Assembly: GCF_016900355.1 (NCBI RefSeq)
Contig: NZ_JACJKA010000001.1
Span: 310,001 to 374,000, forward strand
Direction: 5' to 3'
Length of the DNA stretch: 64,000 nt
Origin: Bacteroides mediterraneensis
Lineage (GTDB): Bacteria; Bacteroidota; Bacteroidia; Bacteroidales; Bacteroidaceae
In this document: piece by piece, positions 54,339 to 63,312 of the stretch
Position numbering within the stretch: position 1 is the first letter of the stretch
Layout of the letters: each line of letters opens with the position of its first letter
Position numbers and translations under genes: made by a program
The notes under the pieces: model-generated
What the model was told of the DNA's origin: nothing
Database searches by the model: none
What the model saw: the letters and a program-made list of their open reading frames with translations, nothing else

Positions 54339-56987
54339 ATGAGCGAAGATACTTTTGACAAGGACGAAAAGGAAACGGCAAACCTGCCTGAAAAAGAAGA
54401 ACACTCTGACTACAAACCTGTATCGACCACCGACGAGGCGGTGAAGCACCAGCTGAGCGGCATGTACCAGAACTGGTTTCTGGACTATGCTTCGTACGTG
54501 ATTCTGGAGCGTGCCGTACCCCACATCAACGACGGACTGAAGCCGGTGCAGCGACGCATTCTCCACTCCATGAAACGCCTGGACGACGGACGCTACAACA
54601 AGGTGGCCAACATCGTGGGACACACCATGCAGTTCCATCCACACGGAGATGCTTCCATTGGAGACGCCCTTGTACAATTGGGACAGAAAGACCTGCTCAT
54701 TGACTGCCAGGGAAACTGGGGTAACATCCTGACGGGCGACAGCGCAGCGGCTCCCCGTTACATCGAAGCCCGGCTGTCCAAATTCGCCCTCGACGTGGTG
54801 TTCAACCCGAAAACCACGGAATGGCAGGCCTCCTACGACGGAAGAAACCGGGAACCAGTCACCCTGCCGGTGAAATTCCCGCTGTTGCTGGCTCAGGGAG
54901 TAGAAGGTATCGCCGTGGGACTTTCTTCCAAGATTCTTCCCCATAACTTCAACGAATTGTGCGATGCAGCCATTGCCTACCTGCACGGAGAGGACTTTCA
55001 GCTCTATCCGGACTTCCAGACAGGGGGCTCCATCGATGTATCGCGCTACAACGACGGCGAAAGAGGAGGCGTGGTACGCGTACGGGCCAAAATTTCCAAG
55101 CTCGACAACAAGACATTGTGCATCAGCGAGATTCCCTATGGGAAGACGACCTCTTCTCTGATTGATTCTATTCTGAAGGCCATCGAAAAGGGAAAAATCA
55201 AGGTTCGGAAAGTAGACGACAACACGGCCGGAAAGGTGGAGATTCTGGTACATCTGACACCGGGTGTCTCGTCCGACAAGACATTGGATGCCTTGTATGC
55301 CTTTACAGACTGCGAAGTGAACATCTCTCCCAACTGCTGTGTCATCGACAACAAGAAACCGCATTTCCTCTCGGTGAGCAAAGTGCTGAAGAAATCGGTC
55401 GACAACACACTGGCCCTGCTCCGGAAAGAACTGGAAATACAGCGGGACGAAACGCTGGAAACCTTGCATTTTGCGTCCTTGGAGAAAATCTTCATCGAAG
55501 AGCGGATTTACAAGGACAAGCAATTCGAACAGGCAGAGTCCATGGATGCAGCCTGCGAGCATATTGACGAACGGTTGACTCCGTTTTATCCGCAGTTCGT
55601 GCGCGAAGTGACGAAAGAAGATATCCTCAAACTGATGGAAATCAAGATGGCGCGTATCCTCAAGTTCAACAAGGACAAGGCGGACGAATTCATCGCCCGT
55701 TTAAAAGCCCAGCTGGAGGAGATTGACAACCACTTGGCACACATCACGGAATATACCATCGACTGGTATCAGCACCTGAAAGAGAAATACGGAAAGAATT
55801 TCCCTCGTCGTACGGAAATCCGCAACTTCGACACCATCGTGGCGACCAAAGTGGCGGAAGCCAACGAAAAGCTGTACATCAACCGGGAAGAAGGCTTCAT
55901 CGGTACGGGACTGAAAAAAGACGAGTATGTGTGCAACTGTTCCGACATCGACGATGTGATTATCTTCTACAAGGACGGAAAGTATAAGATTGTCCGTGTG
56001 TCCGACAAGCTGTTTGTCGGGAAGAACATCCTGTATGTCAACGTATTCAAAAAGAACGACAAACGTACCATCTACAACGTCATTTACCGTGACGGAAAGG
56101 ATGGGTATTATTATATCAAACGCTTCAATGTGACCTCCATCATCCGCGACCGGGAGTACGACGTGACACAAGGTACGCCAGGCTCCAAGATTGTCTACTT
56201 CACAGCCAATCCCAACGGAGAAGCGGAAGTCATCCGGGTCATCCTGCGCCCAACGCCCCGTATCAAGAAACCGACCTTCGAAAAGGACTTCAGCACCATC
56301 CACATCAAGGGCAAGCAGTCGATGGGTAATCTGCTTACCAAGGCCGAGGTACACAAAATCAGCCTGAAACAGAAAGGAGGTTCCACACTCGGCGGCAGAA
56401 AGGTATGGTTCGACCACGACGTGCTGCGACTCAACTACGACGGCAGAGGACAGTACTTGGGCGAATTCCAAAGCGATGAAAGTATCCTGGTTATTCAAAA
56501 GAACGGAGAGTTCTACACCACGAACTTCGACCTGAACAACCATTATGATCCGGACATTCTCTGCATCGAGAAGTTCAATCCCGATAAGGTATGGACAGCC
56601 GTACTCTATGATGCTGACCAGCAGAATTATCCGTACCTGAAACGGTTCACCTTCGAAGCGACCAACAAGAAACAGAATTTCCTGGGCGACAACAAACATA
56701 CCCAACTCATCCTCCTGACTTGTCAGGTGTACCCGCGCATACAAGTCGATTTTGGCGGACACGACAGCTTCCGGGAAGCACTCGTGCTGGAAGCCAGCGA
56801 CTTTGTGGGTGTCAAGAGCTTCAAAGCCAAGGGCAAACGTCTGACCACTTATACTGTCGACCGGATTACCGAACTGGAACCGACCCGCATGCCGGAGCCG
56901 GAACCGGAAGAACCGGAAAAAGAAGAGGAAGACGGAGCTGAAGAAGAGGATATCCAGGAAGACGACGGACAAATGAAACTCTTTTAA
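54339..56987 (+). CDS. parC: DNA topoisomerase IV/gyrase subunit A
   Basis: The 882-residue product is a type IIA topoisomerase A subunit. It has the breakage-reunion core (LKPVQRRILHSMKRLDDGR, HPHGDASIGDALVQLGQ) and the catalytic tyrosine Tyr141 in APRYIEARLSKF. A coiled-coil tower and a C-terminal beta-pinwheel without the gyrase GyrA box follow, which favours the ParC type. The last 50 residues are almost all acidic. Start 54339 is chosen because an earlier ATG at 54180 lies in the palindrome array and upstream of the promoter. The matching B subunit is not in the window. Confidence 0.92.
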   Translation: MSEDTFDKDEKETANLPEKEEHSDYKPVSTTDEAVKHQLSGMYQNWFLDYASYVILERAVPHINDGLKPVQRRILHSMKRLDDGRYNKVANIVGHTMQFHPHGDASIGDALVQLGQKDLLIDCQGNWGNILTGDSAAAPRYIEARLSKFALDVVFNPKTTEWQASYDGRNREPVTLPVKFPLLLAQGVEGIAVGLSSKILPHNFNELCDAAIAYLHGEDFQLYPDFQTGGSIDVSRYNDGERGGVVRVRAKISKLDNKTLCISEIPYGKTTSSLIDSILKAIEKGKIKVRKVDDNTAGKVEILVHLTPGVSSDKTLDALYAFTDCEVNISPNCCVIDNKKPHFLSVSKVLKKSVDNTLALLRKELEIQRDETLETLHFASLEKIFIEERIYKDKQFEQAESMDAACEHIDERLTPFYPQFVREVTKEDILKLMEIKMARILKFNKDKADEFIARLKAQLEEIDNHLAHITEYTIDWYQHLKEKYGKNFPRRTEIRNFDTIVATKVAEANEKLYINREEGFIGTGLKKDEYVCNCSDIDDVIIFYKDGKYKIVRVSDKLFVGKNILYVNVFKKNDKRTIYNVIYRDGKDGYYYIKRFNVTSIIRDREYDVTQGTPGSKIVYFTANPNGEAEVIRVILRPTPRIKKPTFEKDFSTIHIKGKQSMGNLLTKAEVHKISLKQKGGSTLGGRKVWFDHDVLRLNYDGRGQYLGEFQSDESILVIQKNGEFYTTNFDLNNHYDPDILCIEKFNPDKVWTAVLYDADQQNYPYLKRFTFEATNKKQNFLGDNKHTQLILLTCQVYPRIQVDFGGHDSFREALVLEASDFVGVKSFKAKGKRLTTYTVDRITELEPTRMPEPEPEEPEKEEEDGAEEEDIQEDDGQMKLF

Positions 56988-56991
56988 CCGC

Positions 56992-57837
56992 ATGAAACGA
57001 ATTTTCTTTCTACTCTGCGCCTGCCTGTCGGCCTTTGTGCTTCATGCACAGGAAGACAGCTTGCGCGCGACCCGCTACGTGATGCGTTCCGTACTCTACG
57101 GAGCAGGCGTAAGCAATGTGCTCGACACGTATCTTTCTCCATTGGAATACAAAGGGCCGGAGGTACGTATCCTGCGCGAGAATATGCGCATGACCCGGCT
57201 GATGAATGGAAATGTATCGGCACAGAATCTGTTGCAGGCCTACATGTCGTACACACACAATCCCAGTCAAACGGGCTACATGTATACCGGACTGTTGAAC
57301 TGGAGTTATGCTCTCCATTATCAGTTCCGGCTCAACGAGCAACTGAAGCTGCTGGCCGGCCCGACAATTGACCTGAACGGGGGATTTGTGTACAATACGC
57401 GTAATTCAAACAATCCGGCACAGGGCAAGGCATACGGCAGTCTGGGCATCTCCGGCATAGCTATCTACAAGTTCCATATCGGCAATTATCCGCTGGTGGC
57501 GCGTTACCAGGCCAATCTTCCACTATTAGGAGCCATGTTCTCGCCCGAATTCGGACAGTCATACTACGAAATGTTCTCCTTGGGGCACAAGGGAAAGAAC
57601 GTACTGTTTACTTCCCTTCACAACAGTCCGTCCCTCCGCCAGATGGTGACCCTCGACTTCCCTATCCGGAAGGTCACGATGCGTGTAGCCTATGTCTGCG
57701 ACCTCCAGCAGGCCAAGGTCAACCACCTGAAATACCACACTTACTCACATGATTTCATGATTGGCTTTGTGAAGAATTTCTACTTGCTGAAAGGCAAGAA
57801 CCGAATCACCATGCCTTCAAACGTTACTCCCTACTGA
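56992..57837 (+). CDS. DUF3316 family outer-membrane-like protein
   Basis: The 281-residue product has a signal peptide (RIFFLLCACLSAFVLHAQ), then beta-rich sequence (TGYMYTGLLNWSYALHYQFR, LLAGPTIDLNGGFVYNTR) of the DUF3316 family known in Bacteroidetes. Alternating aromatic strands suggest an outer-membrane barrel. Function unknown. It starts 4 bases after the topoisomerase gene and 1 base before the S41 peptidase gene, so these form one unit. Confidence 0.8.
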   Translation: MKRIFFLLCACLSAFVLHAQEDSLRATRYVMRSVLYGAGVSNVLDTYLSPLEYKGPEVRILRENMRMTRLMNGNVSAQNLLQAYMSYTHNPSQTGYMYTGLLNWSYALHYQFRLNEQLKLLAGPTIDLNGGFVYNTRNSNNPAQGKAYGSLGISGIAIYKFHIGNYPLVARYQANLPLLGAMFSPEFGQSYYEMFSLGHKGKNVLFTSLHNSPSLRQMVTLDFPIRKVTMRVAYVCDLQQAKVNHLKYHTYSHDFMIGFVKNFYLLKGKNRITMPSNVTPY

Positions 57838-57838
57838 T

Positions 57839-58864
57839 ATGAAGAAAATATATCATTTCCGCTTATATGGCCTCCTGCTGGTGCTGACCTGCACCTTATT
57901 CTCTTCGTGTATCCGCGAAGACATACAGGGCAATACGCCGGAAGCCAACTTCGAATCGCTCTGGAAAATCATCGACGAACAATACTGTTTTCTGGATTAT
58001 AAAAAAGAAGTGTATGGCTTGGACTGGGACGAGGTACACACCCGCTATGCCAAACGGATTTCTTCCTCAATGAGCTGGGAGAATCTTTTCGAAGTCCTTT
58101 CGGATATGGTCAATGAACTGAAAGACGGCCATGTGAACCTGAGCAGTTCCTTAGGTACCTCACAATACCGGGAATGGTTTGACGCCTATCCGCGCAATTT
58201 TAGCGACAGCATCCAAAGCAATTACCTCGGAAAGGATTACATCATCACCTCCGGACTCACCTATCAGATTTTAGACAACAACATCGGCTATGTATACTGT
58301 GAGAGTTTCTCTGACGGTATCGGTGACGGAAATCTGGACCAGATGCTGAAGAAACTGGAAATCTGCGACGGATTGATTATCGACGTGCGCAATAACGGAG
58401 GAGGCAGCCTGACTACCGCCCAAAAGCTGGCTGCCCGATTTACCAACGAAAAGGTACTGGTAGGCTATATCCGCCACAAAACGGGCCCCGGCCACAATGA
58501 TTTTTCCGACCCGAAACCGGTGTATCAGGAACCGTCCCACAGCATTCGCTGGCAGAAAAAGGCCGTGGTACTGACCAACCGACGTTCGTACAGTGCCACC
58601 AACGACTTTGTCAATACCATGCGGCAGTTTCCCAACGTCACTACTTTAGGTGACAAAACCGGAGGAGGTTCCGGCCTGCCATTCAGTTCCGAAATCCCCA
58701 ACGGATGGTCTATCCGTTTCTCAGCCAGTCCCATGTTCGACCCGGACATGAACCAATTGGAATTCGGTATCGACCCAGATGTAAAAGTAGATATGACAAG
58801 CGAAGACATGCAACGGGGAAAAGACACGCTTATTGAAACCGCCATCAAATTGTTAAAGAATTAA
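57839..58864 (+). CDS. S41 family peptidase (lipoprotein)
   Basis: The 341-residue product has a lipobox (LFSSC), a helical N-domain (NFESLWKIIDEQYCFLDYKK) and the C-terminal processing peptidase core. The catalytic Ser is Ser252 in RRSYSATNDF, with VRNNGGGSLTTAQKLA and GDKTGGGSGLPFSSEIPNG. It lacks a PDZ domain in the usual place, so it is closer to the tricorn-core/IRBP group than to CtpA. It would act at the outer membrane or in the periplasm on unknown peptides. Confidence 0.88.
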   Translation: MKKIYHFRLYGLLLVLTCTLFSSCIREDIQGNTPEANFESLWKIIDEQYCFLDYKKEVYGLDWDEVHTRYAKRISSSMSWENLFEVLSDMVNELKDGHVNLSSSLGTSQYREWFDAYPRNFSDSIQSNYLGKDYIITSGLTYQILDNNIGYVYCESFSDGIGDGNLDQMLKKLEICDGLIIDVRNNGGGSLTTAQKLAARFTNEKVLVGYIRHKTGPGHNDFSDPKPVYQEPSHSIRWQKKAVVLTNRRSYSATNDFVNTMRQFPNVTTLGDKTGGGSGLPFSSEIPNGWSIRFSASPMFDPDMNQLEFGIDPDVKVDMTSEDMQRGKDTLIETAIKLLKN

Positions 58865-58872
58865 CCCATAGA

Positions 58873-58904
58873 TTTGGAGAATAGGGAAATTATTTCTACC
58901 TTTG
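58873..58904 (+). promoter_or_regulatory. Two-part promoter of the tRNA-Leu gene
   Basis: TTTG (58873-58876) and TACCTTTG (58897-58904) are 20 bases apart. The tRNA begins at 58938. Confidence 0.75.
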
Positions 58905-58937
58905 CCTCCGCAAATGCAGAAATCGTTTTCTGTATGC

Positions 58938-59019
58938 GCGCCTGTGGCGTAATTGGTAGCCGCGCCAGACTTAGGATCTGGTGTCGTGAGACGTGTAGGT
59001 TCGAGTCCTATCAGGCGCA
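58938..59019 (+). tRNA. tRNA-Leu (anticodon UAG)
   Basis: Acceptor arms GCGCCTG and CAGGCGC close the molecule. The anticodon stem CCAGA/TCTGG holds the loop CTTAGGA with anticodon TAG. A long variable arm (TGTCGTGAGACGTG) and T-loop GTTCGAGTC are present, as expected for leucine tRNA. CCA is not encoded. Confidence 0.95.
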
Positions 59020-59025
59020 CACGAG

Positions 59026-59075
59026 AATGGATTTAATAAAACCGAAAAAGAGGTTTATTAAATCCATTTTTATTT
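59026..59075 (+). terminator. Intrinsic terminator of the tRNA-Leu transcript
   Basis: A 14-bp stem (59027-59040 with 59053-59066) around a 12-base loop is followed by TTTTATTT. It overlaps the frame upstream of the second MATE gene. Confidence 0.85.
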
Positions 59076-59092
59076 ATGTTCCAATTACCACT

Positions 59093-60451
59093 ATGCAAAC
59101 CAGTCGCACGCAGGACCTTACTTCAGGCAGCATCACACAAAGCATGCTCAACCTTGCCTATCCGCTTATTTTAGGAAACTTGCTCCAGCAAGGATACAAC
59201 ATTGCCGATACATTCATCATCGGAAGAACATTGGGAGCAAAAGCCTTAGCCGCTGTGGGTTCCTCATACACACTCATGGTCTTTATCACCTCCATCTTCA
59301 TCGGATTATGCATGGGATGCAGCGCGCTGTTCTCCATGCGTTACGGAGCCAAGGATTACGAAAGCCTGCGACGTACACAAGCTGCTTCCCTGCTGATTAC
59401 AGGGACTTCCACACTGATTATATTCGCCTTCTCCTGCTACTATATACAAGATATTATCACCCTCATGCAAACTCCACAAGAGTTGCAGGATATGACCTAC
59501 GACTACCTGAAAATCATTTTTATGGGAATCTGGTTTGTCTATCTTTATAACTACTATGCGTATCTTCTACGCGCATTGGGTAATTCACTGACTCCTCTCA
59601 TTTATTTAGCCATTTCCGTGGTATTAAACATTGTACTGGATATATGGTTTATTGTAAAACTTCATTACGGAATAGAAGGAGCTGCGGCAGCGACCATCAT
59701 TTCCCAAGCTGTTTCGGCCGTTGGCTTATGCTTCTATTGCTGGAAAAAAGTTCCAGAAACCAGACTCTCCAGAAAGGATTTCAAGGTCAGCAGGCAGCTC
59801 CTGAAACAAGTCTTTTCATATGCCTCACTGACTTGCATCCAGCAATCTGTCATGAATTTCGGTATCCTCATGGTTCAAGGCCTTGTCAACAGCTTCGGCA
59901 CAGCTGTCATGGCCGCTTTTACAGCAGCCGTAAAGATTGATTCGTTCGCCTATATGCCTGTACAAGATTTCGGGAACGCCTTCTCTACTTTCACTGCACA
60001 AAACTACGGAGCCGGCAAAAATGCCCGCATTCTGAAAGGTATAAAAAGTGCATTTGGAATAACCACTCTCTTCTGCCTGCTTCTCTCACTGGCAATCTTC
60101 CTGTTTGCACCGCAACTGATGCAAATCTTCATCTCTCCTGAAGAAACGGAAATTATCCGTATCGGTACTGAATACTTGAGGATAGAAGGCAGTTTCTACC
60201 TCGGTATTGGGTATTTATTTTTATGGTACGGATTCTACAGAGCCGTCTGTAAGCCAGAAATGTCCATCATTTTAACGATTCTTTCTTTAGGAACCCGAGT
60301 GGTGTTGGCCTATGCACTGGCTGCCATCCCTTCCATTGGTGTACACGGCATCTGGTGGTCAATCCCTATCGGATGGGCATTAGCCGATATATATGGCTGG
60401 ATGTATTACTGGAGAAAGAAAAACGCTATGCTTTCCTTCCTTACCAAATAA
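59093..60451 (+). CDS. MATE family efflux transporter (second)
   Basis: The 452-residue product has 12 hydrophobic segments and MATE blocks (LNLAYPLILGNLLQQGYNIAD, GAKDYESLRRTQAASLLITG, DFGNAFSTFTAQNYGAGKN). It differs clearly from the first MATE protein. The ATG at 59093 follows the tRNA terminator; earlier in-frame starts would run through the tRNA and the hairpin, so they are rejected. No clear promoter is seen, so expression may depend on read-through or an unrecognised promoter. Composition is slightly more AT-rich than the neighbours. Confidence 0.88.
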   Translation: MQTSRTQDLTSGSITQSMLNLAYPLILGNLLQQGYNIADTFIIGRTLGAKALAAVGSSYTLMVFITSIFIGLCMGCSALFSMRYGAKDYESLRRTQAASLLITGTSTLIIFAFSCYYIQDIITLMQTPQELQDMTYDYLKIIFMGIWFVYLYNYYAYLLRALGNSLTPLIYLAISVVLNIVLDIWFIVKLHYGIEGAAAATIISQAVSAVGLCFYCWKKVPETRLSRKDFKVSRQLLKQVFSYASLTCIQQSVMNFGILMVQGLVNSFGTAVMAAFTAAVKIDSFAYMPVQDFGNAFSTFTAQNYGAGKNARILKGIKSAFGITTLFCLLLSLAIFLFAPQLMQIFISPEETEIIRIGTEYLRIEGSFYLGIGYLFLWYGFYRAVCKPEMSIILTILSLGTRVVLAYALAAIPSIGVHGIWWSIPIGWALADIYGWMYYWRKKNAMLSFLTK

Positions 60452-60610
60452 AGATATAACACTTTATATCATCTTTCCATCACTAAAAATAGTATATCCA
60501 AGTATCAATTATCGGAAGCTATACTCAAATAGTCAGCCCCGATACTCCTGCTACCTCTACTCTTCAGCCAAGTATCATCCAACTCAAACTAACACATAGA
60601 ATAGATACAC

Positions 60611-60646
60611 AAAAAAAGGCCGCCTCATAAGAGACAGCCTTTTTTT
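60611..60646 (-). terminator. Intrinsic terminator of the exbBD operon
   Basis: On the minus strand AAAAAAAGGC-GAGGC arms pair with G-U help (60611-60626 with 60631-60646) around a 4-base loop and end in a T run. Confidence 0.7.
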
Positions 60647-60662
60647 CATATTTATAAAACTA

Positions 60663-61127
60663 TTACTGACGCTGAGTAGCTGAATAGTTAATCTTCAGTG
60701 CGTATGCCTGACGAAGAGCCTGTTTTACTTCTGTTACGATACCCATCTTGGTATTAGCATCTACCTTCAGGGAAACAGTCATAAACGGTTTGTCTTCCTC
60801 TTTCATGTTTTCACGTTCCTGATAGATGTAGTCCTGTACTTCTGAAGATTCAGCGAACTTATCATTCAACTGAATACGGTCTGTAGTACCCATTGTCTTC
60901 TGGAATTCCTTCAACGGTTTTCCGATATAGATAAAAGATACCAAGGATTTCTTTTCCAGTTTTTCCAGTTCCGTAGCCTGAGGCACTCTGAACTGAACCT
61001 TCAATGTAACTTCACGCATGGTTGTTACAATCATGAAGAAGAACAACATGGTAAAGATAAGGTCAGGCAGAGAAGAAGTATTCAACTCAGGCATTTCACG
61101 CTTACCGGTCTTATTAAATTTTCCCAT
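60663..61127 (-). CDS. ExbD/TolR family biopolymer transport protein (second)
   Basis: The 154-residue product has an N-terminal membrane helix with the conserved acid residue (LPDLIFTMLFFFMIVTTMRE) and a periplasmic domain. ExbD partners with ExbB to drive TonB with the proton gradient. A second ExbD-like protein in the same operon is usual in Bacteroidetes. It begins 2 bases after the first exbD gene and is last in the operon. Confidence 0.9.
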   Translation of the reverse strand: MGKFNKTGKREMPELNTSSLPDLIFTMLFFFMIVTTMREVTLKVQFRVPQATELEKLEKKSLVSFIYIGKPLKEFQKTMGTTDRIQLNDKFAESSEVQDYIYQERENMKEEDKPFMTVSLKVDANTKMGIVTEVKQALRQAYALKINYSATQRQ

Positions 61128-61129
61128 GT

Positions 61130-61717
61130 TTATTTTCCTCCATACTTTTTAGGTTCTGCTTCAGATATCTTCTGCGGATAATAGTCAGTTATAGCTTTCT
61201 TTTCATCTTCAGAACAGTCTGCCAAAGACTTACCAAATTGCGACATAGCCAATTCGTTACGCAATTCATTGTAAGCTGCCACCAGTTCGTTCTGAACCTG
61301 AATGTACATGCCATAACTTGTACCCACGTCGTTCTGTACAGAAATTACATGCTTATCCGTAATCATGACATTACCGAAGAACGGAAGCTGCTTAGCATGC
61401 TTTTCCGGCAAATTCTCATCATTATTCGGATTGGAAATAAATTCCTTTGCTCTTTCTTTCAGTTGCTTTATATCGAACCATTCTCCTCCTACCATCAACT
61501 GGTCATCCTTGTTGATACGTACCTGAAGAACGTTTCTTTCCCTTACAATCACATCTTCCTGATTTTCTGTGTTTTCAGGAGGTGGCGGCAATCGTCTTGC
61601 CAAACCACGGTCAGTATCCATTGAAGTTGTAATAAGGAAGAATATAAACAAGATGAAAGAAATATCTGCCGTTGAACTGGCATTAATGCCCGGCACTTTT
61701 CTTTTCCCTTTTGCCAT
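61130..61717 (-). CDS. ExbD/TolR family biopolymer transport protein (first)
   Basis: The 195-residue product has the helix with the proton-carrying Asp (STADISFILFIFFLITTSMD), then a Pro-rich turn (RRLPPPPENTENQED) and a periplasmic domain. A tail rich in Lys and Glu (EAEPKKYGGK) ends it. It is longer than the second ExbD. It follows the 155-residue membrane protein gene with a 32-base gap. Confidence 0.9.
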   Translation of the reverse strand: MAKGKRKVPGINASSTADISFILFIFFLITTSMDTDRGLARRLPPPPENTENQEDVIVRERNVLQVRINKDDQLMVGGEWFDIKQLKERAKEFISNPNNDENLPEKHAKQLPFFGNVMITDKHVISVQNDVGTSYGMYIQVQNELVAAYNELRNELAMSQFGKSLADCSEDEKKAITDYYPQKISEAEPKKYGGK

Positions 61718-61749
61718 TTTATCAATCTCCGTTTTAACTCAATGAATAA

Positions 61750-62217
61750 TTATTTCTGTTTAAAAACACCAATCAAGTTCAACAATGTACCGATTGCTGC
61801 AACAATAAGCAATGCATAAGTAGAATACAAGAACATGTCTGTCACTTTCAGCATGACCTTGTTGTCATATACTGTACCACCACCCATTGTAACGGCTGCA
61901 TCAGATCCCATATTATAAGTAACGATGAGCAACACTGCCAACAAGATAAGTCCCATGAAAGACTTGATTGCTGCTTTCGGATTATCTTTCAAAGCTGCTC
62001 CAAACTGTGCTGCAGCTGCAATCACTGTTACTGCCACACAGAGGAAGAACATACCATACATCAGGTACATCAATGCCGGCGTATTGGTCGGTTCGGTCAA
62101 GCCGGCTGCATTTGTTACATCATATCCTACGCAGTAGAACATCGCCAGCACCACCAATATAACGGCTATGCAGACATAGAACACATAGTAAGATACTTTA
62201 TATGATAATTTAGCCAT
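61750..62217 (-). CDS. Four-helix membrane protein of the ExbB/ExbD operon (unknown)
   Basis: The 155-residue product has four hydrophobic helices (SYYVFYVCIAVILVVLAMFYC, ALMYLMYGMFFLCVAVTVIA, IKSFMGLILLAVLLIVTYNM, FLYSTYALLIVAAIGTLLNL). I do not recognise a named family, but such a protein is conserved between exbB and exbD in Bacteroidetes. It starts 8 bases after the exbB-like gene, so it may be an accessory part of the energizing complex. That is an inference from position. Confidence 0.8.
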   Translation of the reverse strand: MAKLSYKVSYYVFYVCIAVILVVLAMFYCVGYDVTNAAGLTEPTNTPALMYLMYGMFFLCVAVTVIAAAAQFGAALKDNPKAAIKSFMGLILLAVLLIVTYNMGSDAAVTMGGGTVYDNKVMLKVTDMFLYSTYALLIVAAIGTLLNLIGVFKQK

Positions 62218-62225
62218 TGTACGAA

Positions 62226-63026
62226 TTATTTTTTGTATTTCAGATTATACTTCATGATCATGTCAAGCAATGTGATAGAAGAATCTTCCATCTGACTTGT
62301 AATAGCTTCAATCTTAGACAAGATGTAGTTATAGAACACCTGAAGAATCAAAGCAACGATCAAACCGAAGATTGTAGTAATCAAGGCCACTTTCATACCA
62401 CCTGCAACAACTGTCGGAGAGATATCACCAGCAATCTGAATCTGGTCGAACGCCATAACCATACCGATTACAGTTCCCAAGAATCCCAAAGACGGAGCCA
62501 TCGCGATGAACAATGTAATCCAAGAGCATCCTTTTTCAAGGTAACCAGCCTGAACACCACCGTAAGAAACTACAGAACGTTCAACTACATCCAGACCTTC
62601 ATCGATTCTCATCAGACCCTGATAGCAGATAGAAGCAATCGGACCACGAGTGTTGCGGCAAACAGTCTTTGCACCTTCTACATCACCTTTTTCCAAAGCT
62701 TCTTCAACTTTAGCCATCAATTTCTTCACGTTAACTTCAGCCAAGCTCAAGTAAATAATACGTTCAATACAGAAAGCCAAACCAAGGACCAATGCGATAG
62801 CAACCAATGACATGAAGCCTGCATCACCTTCAATAAACTTAGTTTTTAACTCTTTGTGCATACCACCTTCTTCAACAACTACAGGTGCTGCTGCTTCATC
62901 AGCTGCCGCTACTTCTTCTGTCTGAGCCGGAGCTGCTGTAGCTGTTGAATCCTGAGCCATAGCTGTCTGAGTCATTCCAAACGAGAGGACTCCCATCACT
63001 GCAAGAATTGCAAATAACTTTTTCAT
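62226..63026 (-). CDS. exbB: MotA/TolQ/ExbB family proton channel protein
   Basis: The 266-residue product begins with a cleavable-looking signal sequence (AVMGVLSFGMTQTAMAQ) and an Ala/Glu-rich stretch (about 25-55). Three membrane helices of the ExbB type follow, with the conserved block WITLFIAMAPSLGFLGTVIGMVMAF-like sequence (APSLGFLGTVIGMVMAF) and AGDISPTVVAGGMKVALITT. It is the first gene of an operon with a membrane protein and two ExbD proteins. The pair would energize TonB, and the TonB-domain gene near base 830 may share that role. Confidence 0.92.
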   Translation of the reverse strand: MKKLFAILAVMGVLSFGMTQTAMAQDSTATAAPAQTEEVAAADEAAAPVVVEEGGMHKELKTKFIEGDAGFMSLVAIALVLGLAFCIERIIYLSLAEVNVKKLMAKVEEALEKGDVEGAKTVCRNTRGPIASICYQGLMRIDEGLDVVERSVVSYGGVQAGYLEKGCSWITLFIAMAPSLGFLGTVIGMVMAFDQIQIAGDISPTVVAGGMKVALITTIFGLIVALILQVFYNYILSKIEAITSQMEDSSITLLDMIMKYNLKYKK

Positions 63027-63087
63027 TGTGTGTCTAATTTTTAAGATTAATTAATTAATAGTTTGTTAATTGTTTTTCTCTTTTTCG

Positions 63088-63175
63088 CGGAGAGAACGGG
63101 ATTCGAACCCGTGATACGCTTTTGGCGTATACACGCTTTCCAGGCGTGCCTCTTCAACCACTCGAGCACCTCTCC
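63088..63175 (-). tRNA. tRNA-Ser (anticodon GGA)
   Basis: On the minus strand, acceptor GGAGAGG (63175-63169) pairs with TCTCTCC (one G-U). The anticodon stem CACGC/GCGTG holds the loop CTGGAAA with anticodon GGA. The long variable arm (TATACGCC...GCGTATC) fits serine tRNA. CCA is not encoded. Confidence 0.95.
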
Positions 63176-63235
63176 TTTTTCCAATCAGCCGGAGGCTCCT
63201 TTCAACGTTTTTTATCCCCTTGCTGATTTCAGTCA

Positions 63236-63243
63236 CAAATGTA
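63236..63243 (-). promoter_or_regulatory. -7 box (TACATTTG) for the tRNA-Ser gene
   Basis: On the minus strand TACATTTG lies about 60 bases before the mature tRNA. No TTTG at the right distance is seen. Confidence 0.5.
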
Positions 63244-63312
63244 TTCTTTTTTTTCGTCTTACATAACATCAAGCCTGCAAAAGTTTACTTTTGAAGTCGA
63301 AATTAATAAACT

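Noticed and set aside
55701-56993. Antisense reading frame of 430 codons inside parC
   Set aside because: It mirrors the codon pattern of the plus-strand gene and encodes no recognisable domain. The same holds for the antisense frame at 54318-55562.
58874-59092. Longer N-terminus for the second MATE protein
   Set aside because: The open frame runs through the tRNA-Leu gene and its terminator.
58938-59092. Attachment site of an integrated element at tRNA-Leu
   Set aside because: No integrase gene or duplicated tRNA end is seen on either side.
60498-60577. Two direct copies of CCAAGTATCA after the second MATE gene
   Set aside because: Ten bases twice, 70 bases apart, without further structure. 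Chance cannot be excluded.
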